A stretch of 7,103 nucleotides of DNA from an uncultured Collinsella sp. Its GTDB lineage: Bacteria > Actinomycetota > Coriobacteriia > Coriobacteriales > Coriobacteriaceae. The stretch spans positions 1 to 7,103 of the forward strand of contig USAX01000098.1 in the NCBI GenBank assembly GCA_900552705.1, written 5' to 3'. The position numbers and the translations under genes are program-made. Shown here piece after piece: positions 1 through 4,738 of this stretch (the stretch's first letter is position 1; each line of letters opens with the position of its first letter). The notes under the pieces are model-generated. The model was not told where the DNA came from. It ran no database searches and worked only from the letters and a program-made list of their open reading frames with translations.

Positions 1-141
1 TTGATGCGCGACTACCTCGATTCCGTTTCGCTCGGCGACATCGTCGCTCACCGCCAGTTCCCGGCCGTCGATCCCAAGTTCGCCGACCGCGAAGCGTTTC
101 CCGAGTACGCCACCTGCGCGTGCGCTTACCGGGAGGAATAG
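1..141 (+). CDS. C-terminal fragment of an unrecognised protein (5' end outside window)
   Basis: An open frame runs from the first base to a TAG at 139-141 and encodes 46 residues, ending in ATCACAYREE. The codon use (GAC, CGC, GCC, TTC) matches the other resident genes, so this is very probably the real 3' end of a gene that begins upstream. An ATG at codon 2 has no visible ribosome binding site because the window starts there. Only 21 nt separate its stop from the start of the glycosylase gene, so the two may be co-transcribed. I do not recognise the family. The fragment is acidic to neutral, has two cysteines near the end (CAC) and no membrane segment. Confidence 0.6.
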   Translation: MMRDYLDSVSLGDIVAHRQFPAVDPKFADREAFPEYATCACAYREE

Positions 142-162
142 CGCCGCATAAGGAGCATAGCC

Positions 163-1068
163 ATGATTCAGGACCCCTTTCGTTCGATGATTCGTTCGGA
201 AGGGGTCCTGCGTTATCGCGACCTTCCGTGGCGCCGTACGCGTGACCCGTACATCATTTGGCTTTCCGAGGTCATGCTGCAGCAAACACAGGTGCCGCGT
301 GTGGAGGCGCGCATGCCGGTGTGGCTCGATCGTTTTCCGACTGTGCAGGCGCTTGCCCAGGCCGCGCCTTCCGATGTTTTGGACGCTTGGCAGGGCATGG
401 GCTACAACCGACGCGCTCTGGCGCTTCATGGGGCCGCTCAGCGCGTTGTAGAGGACTGGGATGGGGAGTTTCCGCGCGAGACGCGTGACTTGGTCGCTCT
501 GCCCGGCATTGGCCCGGCAACGGCGCAGGGCATCCGTTCGTTTGCGTTTGATCTTCCGGGCGTGTATTTGGAGACCAATGTGCGCACGGTCTTTTTGCAT
601 CATTTCTTTCCCGATGTGCCGGCCGTTCCCGATCGCGAACTGGTGCCGCTGATCCAAGCTGCCTGTCCGGCGGCCCCCGGTGCGGCGGCGGACGAGATCG
701 CGCCCTTTGCCGCGCCTCAAGACGATGCCGACACGCCGCGCGCGTGGTATTACGCATTGCTGGATTACGGCGCGTATCTTAAAAAGACACTGCCCAATCC
801 GTCCAGGCGGTCGGCGGGCTATAGTCGTCAGTCCAAGTTTGAGGGCTCGCGCCGCCAAAAGCGCGCGCATATCGTGCGTATGTTGTTGGCAGCGCGCGAT
901 GGGCAGCCGGCGGGGATTACGCTTGCTGATGCCGTGGTGGGCGTTAACGAGATGGAAGCGGCAGCCGGTCGCGGGCCGGTCGAGTGCGACTTGATCGCGG
1001 GCATTCTAGCTGACCTGGAGCGCGAGGGCTTTTGCCGAGCCGAGGACGATCGTTGGTTGAGTGTGTAG
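163..1068 (+). CDS. MutY-like HhH-GPD DNA glycosylase, short form without Fe-S cluster
   Basis: Probable base-excision-repair adenine glycosylase of the HhH-GPD superfamily, 301 aa. Residues 33-44 (WLSEVMLQQTQV) are the MutY signature with catalytic Glu36. The helix-hairpin-helix is LPGIGPATA at about 113-121. Three features differ from classical MutY. The catalytic-Asp loop, usually LDGN, reads LETN (136-139), replacing Asp with Glu. The usual GYY reads GYN (80-82). The four Fe-S cysteines expected after LDYGA (200-204) are absent. The C-terminal NUDIX-like 8-oxoG recognition domain is also missing; residues from about 230 look like a small winged-helix tail (SRRQKRAHIVRMLL). Together these suggest a clusterless MutY-like subfamily, so substrate specificity (A opposite 8-oxoG) is inferred, not shown. 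The start is supported by AAGGAG at 150-155, 7 nt upstream of ATG. Confidence 0.85.
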   Translation: MIQDPFRSMIRSEGVLRYRDLPWRRTRDPYIIWLSEVMLQQTQVPRVEARMPVWLDRFPTVQALAQAAPSDVLDAWQGMGYNRRALALHGAAQRVVEDWDGEFPRETRDLVALPGIGPATAQGIRSFAFDLPGVYLETNVRTVFLHHFFPDVPAVPDRELVPLIQAACPAAPGAAADEIAPFAAPQDDADTPRAWYYALLDYGAYLKKTLPNPSRRSAGYSRQSKFEGSRRQKRAHIVRMLLAARDGQPAGITLADAVVGVNEMEAAAGRGPVECDLIAGILADLEREGFCRAEDDRWLSV

Positions 1069-1182
1069 CCCGCTCAAATCTGAAGAACGGGATTGTAAGG
1101 TTTAAATTCGCGGCTTGAGGGCATCCTAAAGACAAGGTCGCTCAAAGCCTATGGGCGGCACGTGTTGAAGGGAAGTACACCT

Positions 1183-1722
1183 ATGGATTTTGAGAATTCC
1201 CAAACCAAGAAGAACCTCGAGACCGCTTTTGCCGGTGAGTCCCAGGCACACACCAAGTATCGCTACTACGCATCTAAGGCCAAGAAGGATGGCTACGTTC
1301 AGATTTCGAATATCTTTGCCGAGACGGCGGGCAACGAGTCCGAGCACGCCAAGCTGTGGTTTAAGTATCTGCACGACGGCGCCGTTCCGGGCACTCTGGA
1401 CAACCTGCGCGACGCCGCCGCGGGCGAGAACTACGAGTGGACCACGATGTACGACGAGTTCGCCAAGACCGCCGAGGAGGAGGGCTTTGCCGAGATCGCC
1501 GAGAAGTTCCGTGGTGTCGCCGCCGTCGAGAAGGCCCACGAGGAGCGCTACAACAAACTCGTCGAGCGCATCGAGTCGGGCGAGGTGTTTGAGCGTGAGG
1601 GCGTAAAGGTGTGGAAGTGCCTGAACTGCGGGCACCTGCACGTTGGTGCCGTGGCGCCTGAGGTGTGCCCGGTGTGTAACCACCCCAAGGCGTACTTTGA
1701 GGAGCAGGTGGTGAACTACTAG
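1183..1722 (+). CDS. rbr: Rubrerythrin
   Basis: Non-haem di-iron peroxidase (179 aa) that reduces hydrogen peroxide to water in the cytoplasm of anaerobes, taking electrons through its rubredoxin domain. The N-terminal ferritin-like four-helix domain carries the expected ligands: Glu19 (FAGES), Glu52 with His55 (ESEH), Glu82 and Glu85 (AGENYE), and Glu116 with His119 (VEKAH). The C-terminal rubredoxin domain has the Cys4 iron site at C146-C149 (CLNC) and C162-C165 (CPVC). The length is close to the classical rubrerythrin of about 190 aa. The ATG at 1183 is preferred over an in-frame GTG at 1162 because AAGGGA (1168-1173) sits 9 nt upstream and family members begin close to this point. The gene appears monocistronic, since a repeat element with a terminator follows 20 nt after the stop. 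I saw no clear PerR-type operator upstream. Confidence 0.96.
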   Translation: MDFENSQTKKNLETAFAGESQAHTKYRYYASKAKKDGYVQISNIFAETAGNESEHAKLWFKYLHDGAVPGTLDNLRDAAAGENYEWTTMYDEFAKTAEEEGFAEIAEKFRGVAAVEKAHEERYNKLVERIESGEVFEREGVKVWKCLNCGHLHVGAVAPEVCPVCNHPKAYFEEQVVNY

Positions 1723-1742
1723 CGCGTGGCGCTGGCTGCTGC

Positions 1743-1911
1743 GGAGCGCAGGGCGGGGAAATACCTTTCCCTCTCGCTCACGGCTCCGCAGGGTCGCGCG
1801 AGGCAAAGGTATTTCCCCGCCCTGCGCTCCGGCTTCGGGTCGTCGCGTGCTCGCTACAGAAAAGCTGATAAAAAAGTTTGTGTGCCGCCCCTTATGGGGC
1901 GGCACGTTTTT
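1743..1911 (+). repeat. Intergenic repeat element, copy 1: long hairpin, linker and terminator
   Basis: The arms 1743-1768 and 1805-1830 are perfect 26-bp inverted complements, starting GGAGCGCAGGGCGGGG on the left. They enclose a 36-nt loop (1769-1804) that itself can pair CCTCTCGC (1770-1777) with GCGCGAGG (1796-1803), with one mismatch. A 51-nt linker containing GCTCGCTACAGAAAAGCTGA leads into the terminator at 1882-1911. The same architecture recurs at 2648-2809 with an identical loop. The element starts 20 nt after the rubrerythrin stop. No flanking target-site duplication or transposase gene is visible. It could be a dispersed non-coding repeat (REP/MITE-like) or a structured 3'-UTR element. 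Confidence 0.9.
1882..1911 (+). terminator. Intrinsic terminator after rubrerythrin
   Basis: GTGCCGCCCC (1882-1891) pairs perfectly with GGGGCGGCAC (1896-1905) around a TTAT loop and is followed by G and five T residues (1907-1911). This is a strong Rho-independent terminator on the + strand and forms the last part of repeat copy 1. Confidence 0.9.
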
Positions 1912-1996
1912 GTGGGGGCCGGTTGGGGCGGTGACGTTGCTTAGAGGGTACACTGGGTAGCGTTGGCTATTCGTTTCCTCTTGTGAGGTGTTGGTT

Positions 1997-2629
1997 ATGG
2001 GTAAGAAGTCTCGGGCTCGGGTTGCTGCGGCGGGAACTCGCAAGGATCCTGGTCGTCGGGTTGCTGAGGGCAAAAAGGCCGATCGTGCCGAGAAGGACAA
2101 GAAGGTCGGTGCGCATGCTCATCCTGAGTGGGCGCCCCATTTGAATTCGGCTAGTGAGGACTTGACCGCCAAGTTGTTTACGATGGTCGAGGTCATCTTG
2201 GGCGTGGTGCCTGTGGTGGTCATTGGCCTGTTCCTGGCCTCTAAGGATGCCACGAGCGTGGATAAGCTCACCGAGGTCTTTTCGCAGGAGCCCTCGATGG
2301 TGGTCTCGTTTATTTCTGCGTGCTTGCAGCCGTTTGTGGCGTACATGCTGTACATGATTTATCGCAAATACTGCGAGGGCGATGCGGGCTTTGCCGCCGG
2401 AAACCTGATTGGCCTTTTGTGCTCCGAGATCTTGCTGCTCAATATTCCCGGCGTCATCGGCATGGGCATCTTGTTGTGGCGTATCTGGCGCAACGTCGCC
2501 CCGCACTTTGAGAGCTGGCTATTTGAGCGCCGTTTTACGGGCGTGGTGGCCGACATTGCCGGTTCGCTCGTGATTCTAGCCTTGGCGTTTATGTGCGCCA
2601 CCGCCGCCCGAGGTCTCGCGGGCATGTAG
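1997..2629 (+). CDS. Polytopic membrane protein of unknown function
   Basis: A 210-aa protein that I do not recognise. Residues 1-40 are strongly basic and hydrophilic (MGKKSRARVAAAGTRKD..., then KKADRAEKDKK), suggesting a cytoplasmic tail. Hydrophobic segments follow at about 60-82, 100-122, 131-162 (long enough for one or two helices) and 182-204, so there are probably four or five membrane helices. A short basic stretch (RIWRN, 162-166) lies between the last two. No enzyme or transporter motif is evident. The ATG at 1997 is chosen over GTG at 1988 because GAGGTG (1985-1990) lies 6 nt upstream and would itself be overlapped by the GTG start. The gene is bounded on both sides by the two repeat/terminator copies, so it is probably transcribed alone. 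Confidence 0.8.
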   Translation: MGKKSRARVAAAGTRKDPGRRVAEGKKADRAEKDKKVGAHAHPEWAPHLNSASEDLTAKLFTMVEVILGVVPVVVIGLFLASKDATSVDKLTEVFSQEPSMVVSFISACLQPFVAYMLYMIYRKYCEGDAGFAAGNLIGLLCSEILLLNIPGVIGMGILLWRIWRNVAPHFESWLFERRFTGVVADIAGSLVILALAFMCATAARGLAGM

Positions 2630-2647
2630 CCTGTCCTCACCGACCAC

Positions 2648-2809
2648 GGAGCGCAGGGCGGGGAAACCTTTCCCTCTCGCTCACGGCTCCGCAGGGTCGC
2701 GCGAGGCAAAGGTTTCCCCGCCCTGCGCTCCGGCGTTGAGTCGTCGCATGCTCGCTACAGAAAAGCTGATAATAAGTTTGCGTGCCGCCCCTTTGGGGCG
2801 GCACTTTTT
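2648..2809 (+). repeat. Intergenic repeat element, copy 2: long hairpin, linker and terminator
   Basis: This is the second copy of the element at 1743-1911. The arms 2648-2671 and 2708-2731 are perfect 24-bp inverted complements. Compared with copy 1, each arm lacks the same TA step (GGGGAAATACCTTT becomes GGGGAAACCTTT, and the partner arm changes to match), so pairing stays perfect. The 36-nt loop (2672-2707) is identical to copy 1, and the linker (2732-2781) is about 90% identical. It begins 18 nt after the stop of the membrane-protein gene. Confidence 0.9.
2782..2809 (+). terminator. Intrinsic terminator after the membrane-protein gene
   Basis: GTGCCGCCCC (2782-2791) pairs perfectly with GGGGCGGCAC (2795-2804) around a TTT loop, followed directly by five T residues (2805-2809). 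The stem is identical to the terminator at 1882-1911, and only the loop differs (TTT against TTAT). Confidence 0.9.
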
Positions 2810-3062
2810 GTGTGGGGTCCCGGTCTTCACAATTTCCGTCAAGCTTTTGGTTGGGTTTTGGTCGGTTGGCGCAAGGGTGGAAGGGCAAAAGATTGCTGGC
2901 GAAAAAAGCTTAAAGAAAGTGCTGGTAGGTGAGTTGTTGAGCTTTTCGATAGTTTTCTGACCAAAGAATCTTTGCGGCTATTGCCACGGATTTCGTTGCC
3001 GCGGCCGCGATGGTGCGGGATGCTGGGCACAAGCGTCGAATGCTCCGATTGAGGAGGCCAAC

Positions 3063-3473
3063 ATGGATCTGTTTCTTGAGACCCCGCAGCAACAAGCCGA
3101 GCGCATGTTGCGCCAGCAGCAACGGCTTATGGAGATGCAAATGCAAGGGGCGGCCGTCCGGTCTCCTGCGCAAAACGCTGCGCCTGCGGGCGAGGCGGCC
3201 CCAGAGGCCTATTCCGTACAGCAAGATTCATATGCCCAGGAGCTTGCGTTCGACAAGCGTCGTGCGCGTCGCCGTCGCTGGGCCCAGCGCCTGCATACGC
3301 TGGCGATGATCGTGCTGATCCCGTTGGGACTCGCGGCAATCTTCTTGGCCTCATATGCCCTCACGTGCATTCTCAACGGCGCCTCGCCCAGCGAGGTGCT
3401 TGAGCACTTGGCAGCTCTCGGCCAGCGCCTGGGCGATGTCGTAACAACCATCCGCGCCGGCTGGGAGAGTTAG
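3063..3473 (+). CDS. Small single-pass membrane protein of unknown function
   Basis: A 136-aa protein that I do not recognise. Residues 8-28 are rich in Gln and Met (QQQAERMLRQQQRLMEMQMQ) and look amphipathic, possibly coiled-coil. An Ala/Pro-rich linker follows (30-55). A basic cluster KRRARRRR (65-72) precedes one hydrophobic helix at about 79-104, which by the positive-inside rule places the long N-terminal part in the cytoplasm. A short C-terminal region (108-136) lies outside. The start is well supported by AGGAGG at 3052-3057, 5 nt before ATG. The 253 nt between the preceding terminator and this start must contain its promoter, but I could not identify a convincing one. No terminator is obvious after the stop. 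Confidence 0.75.
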   Translation: MDLFLETPQQQAERMLRQQQRLMEMQMQGAAVRSPAQNAAPAGEAAPEAYSVQQDSYAQELAFDKRRARRRRWAQRLHTLAMIVLIPLGLAAIFLASYALTCILNGASPSEVLEHLAALGQRLGDVVTTIRAGWES

Positions 3474-3563
3474 CGTTTGTCGCATTAGGACTTCGAGGGT
3501 GTAGGGATTGTCGCCACGAGTAGAATCCTTGCATCCTGTGGGTCCTGTCATGCGACTGAATAG

Positions 3564-3584
3564 TATTATTGAAGATGAATAATA
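3564..3584. promoter_or_regulatory. Candidate operator: AT-rich inverted repeat before the nucleotidyltransferase gene
   Basis: TATTATT (3564-3570) and AATAATA (3578-3584) are perfect inverted repeats separated by 7 nt, ending 12 nt before the ATG at 3597. The AT-rich sequence also contains -10-like hexamers (TAGTAT at 3561, TATTAT at 3564), but no matching -35 was found. The downstream pair encodes an HTH protein, so autoregulation here is plausible but inferred. A direct repeat TCCTGT (3534-3539 and 3543-3548) lies just upstream. Confidence 0.35.
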
Positions 3585-3596
3585 ATAGGATTTGCT

Positions 3597-4127
3597 ATGT
3601 ATAAGCAGGATTTAGAGCAGACTCTTTTGGGCATTGACGAAGAGGCGGAGCTGGAAATAGGTCCAAGAGACGATAGGCCGAGCGTTGTATTGGTGGGAGG
3701 AAGCGCCTTCATGCTAAACGTTGTGACGAATCGGTCGGTTACACATGACATTGATGTGTTTGAGGCAGACAGGTGCCTCCGCGAGATCATAGCTCGATAC
3801 CCCGAGGTGAATGGTATGGCGGTGGCATATTGTAATCAGATGCCATTCAATTACGAAGATCGTTTGATTCCCTTGGATATTGGGGCACGTTTTATCAGGT
3901 ACTTTACGCCATCCTTGGAGGACCTGGCGGTAATGAAGCTCTATGCCTACCGTCCGAACGACATCGTCGATCTTCATAGCCAGGCATTCGTCGACCGACT
4001 TGATTGGGGACTGCTCGAACGGCTTATATTCGACGAGGGCGAGGCGCTGGCGTCGTCGCCTTCGGAGCGGAGTTATCAAGAGATGGTCTGCGCATACAGG
4101 CAATACAAAAAGGAGGTGCGCGGTTGA
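3597..4127 (+). CDS. DUF6036/AbiEii-like nucleotidyltransferase (possible toxin)
   Basis: A 176-aa protein with the hallmarks of a small nucleotidyltransferase-fold enzyme. It has VLVGGSAF (31-38, the GG[S] motif) followed by THDIDVF (49-55), whose Asp51 and Asp53 would bind metal. SLEDLAVMKLYAYRPNDIVDL (106-126) resembles the conserved K-x4-R-x2-D-x2-D segment of AbiEii and DUF6036 proteins, here with K114, R119, D122 and D125. In such families the enzyme may transfer nucleotides to RNA or protein, and several members are toxins. Neither the substrate nor toxicity can be read from the sequence. AGGA (3587-3590) lies 6 nt before ATG. The stop overlaps the start of the next gene. Five of 15 Arg codons are AGA/AGG and three ATA codons occur, unlike the flanking genes, which suggests horizontal acquisition. 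Confidence 0.8.
   Translation: MYKQDLEQTLLGIDEEAELEIGPRDDRPSVVLVGGSAFMLNVVTNRSVTHDIDVFEADRCLREIIARYPEVNGMAVAYCNQMPFNYEDRLIPLDIGARFIRYFTPSLEDLAVMKLYAYRPNDIVDLHSQAFVDRLDWGLLERLIFDEGEALASSPSERSYQEMVCAYRQYKKEVRG
4111..4116 (+). promoter_or_regulatory. Ribosome binding site deciding a TTG start
   Basis: AGGAGG lies 7 nt upstream of TTG at 4124-4126, inside the end of the nucleotidyltransferase gene. The start and the upstream stop share the four bases TTGA (4124-4127). This selects TTG over the earlier in-frame ATG at 4004, which would overlap the upstream gene by 124 nt and has no comparable site. Confidence 0.75.
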
Positions 4128-4687
4128 ATCTGACCTTTGAGGGATTCTTAAAAGGCTATTGCCGAGAGCTATCCGGACAGCAGTCGCTCAGTTTTAGAAA
4201 ACTGGTTGAGCAGGCGACGACGGTTGCGCCGCGCGTGGCGGAGCCCCTGTTTTTGCTCGCTTTGGCGCAGGGTAAAGCCGAATACGTTCTGGGCTTATCC
4301 GAGGGCTCGTGGATGGAAGAGGGTTACCGAGACGTTTTGTCCTTGTACGCCCAAACGGGTAGCCTGGCATCTCTATGCGCCGAGGACAAACTCCCTAACC
4401 GTTATGCCAACGTTTGGCGTGCGTATAGAGCGGTGAAGGAAAAGCCAGTGGCGGACAGGAGGATCAACGCCCTGATGCGAAAAAGAACGTTGGGAGCGCT
4501 AGGGGAATCGGGCGTAACGCGCTACGGTCTCTGCCGCGATTTGAATCTGAATAAGGGAAACGTGTACGCATACTTAGCCGGTGATGACTCAAAGGTGAGC
4601 AGGGAGACGGCGCGCCGCATTATGGAATATGCGGAGGAGAGGGGCGCCAAAGAAGGGGCCGGGCGCCCAGTGCGTGTGGCGGGGTAA
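4124..4687 (+). CDS. Helix-turn-helix protein coupled to the nucleotidyltransferase (possible antitoxin/regulator)
   Basis: A 187-aa protein starting at TTG. Residues 1-120 are predicted mainly helical with no motif I recognise. Residues about 128-170 form an HTH-like module: TRYGLCRDLNLNKGNVYAYL (132-151), followed by SRETARRIMEYAEE. This resembles XRE-type DNA-binding segments. The four-base overlap with the nucleotidyltransferase gene indicates translational coupling and a shared function. My best inference is a cognate antitoxin and autorepressor. The protein contains no histidine, so it cannot carry the R-x4-6-H motif of a HEPN RNase, which rules out a standard MNT/HEPN pair. Seven of 19 Arg codons are AGA/AGG, as in its partner. 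The basic tail (GRPVRVAG) may be disordered. Confidence 0.7.
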   Translation: MNLTFEGFLKGYCRELSGQQSLSFRKLVEQATTVAPRVAEPLFLLALAQGKAEYVLGLSEGSWMEEGYRDVLSLYAQTGSLASLCAEDKLPNRYANVWRAYRAVKEKPVADRRINALMRKRTLGALGESGVTRYGLCRDLNLNKGNVYAYLAGDDSKVSRETARRIMEYAEERGAKEGAGRPVRVAG

Positions 4688-4738
4688 GATTGATCGCGGT
4701 TTTGATTGATGATCGATTGGGTTTGTTGGGCGGAGACT

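Noticed and set aside
272..757. 161-codon minus-strand open frame inside the glycosylase gene
   Set aside because: It is an Arg/Pro/Ala-rich antisense shadow with no start signal.
1069..1182. Promoter or PerR-type operator before rubrerythrin
   Set aside because: AT-rich stretches (TTTAAATT at 1101-1108) and TTGAGG (1115) occur, but no -35/-10 pair with 16-18 bp spacing and no clear dyad was found.
1726..1944. Open frame of 72 codons running through repeat copy 1
   Set aside because: It lies almost entirely in the palindrome and terminator. The second copy does not preserve the same frame because of the indels, so coding is not supported.
1923..1954. TTGGGG ... TACACT as promoter for the membrane-protein gene
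   Set aside because: The spacing is 20 bp and the -35 match is poor, so it is not supportable from sequence alone.
1126..2100. Long minus-strand open frame antisense to rubrerythrin and repeat copy 1
   Set aside because: It is a shadow of the rubrerythrin reading frame in GC-rich DNA, crosses a hairpin and terminator, and has no ribosome binding site or recognisable domain.
2810..3062. Possible small gene or RNA in the 253-nt gap before the small membrane protein
   Set aside because: Only distant AAGCTTTT/AAAAGCTT complements and G/T-rich sequence are seen; no ribosome binding site with a credible frame and no compact fold.
3470..3560. Repeated TTGTCGC (3477-3483 and 3508-3514) as an iteron or CRISPR-like repeat
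   Set aside because: There are only two 7-bp copies, and a regular array with spacers is absent.
3597..4687. Classification as an MNT/HEPN toxin-antitoxin pair
   Set aside because: The second protein has no histidine at all and carries an HTH-like segment, so the HEPN active-site motif is missing.
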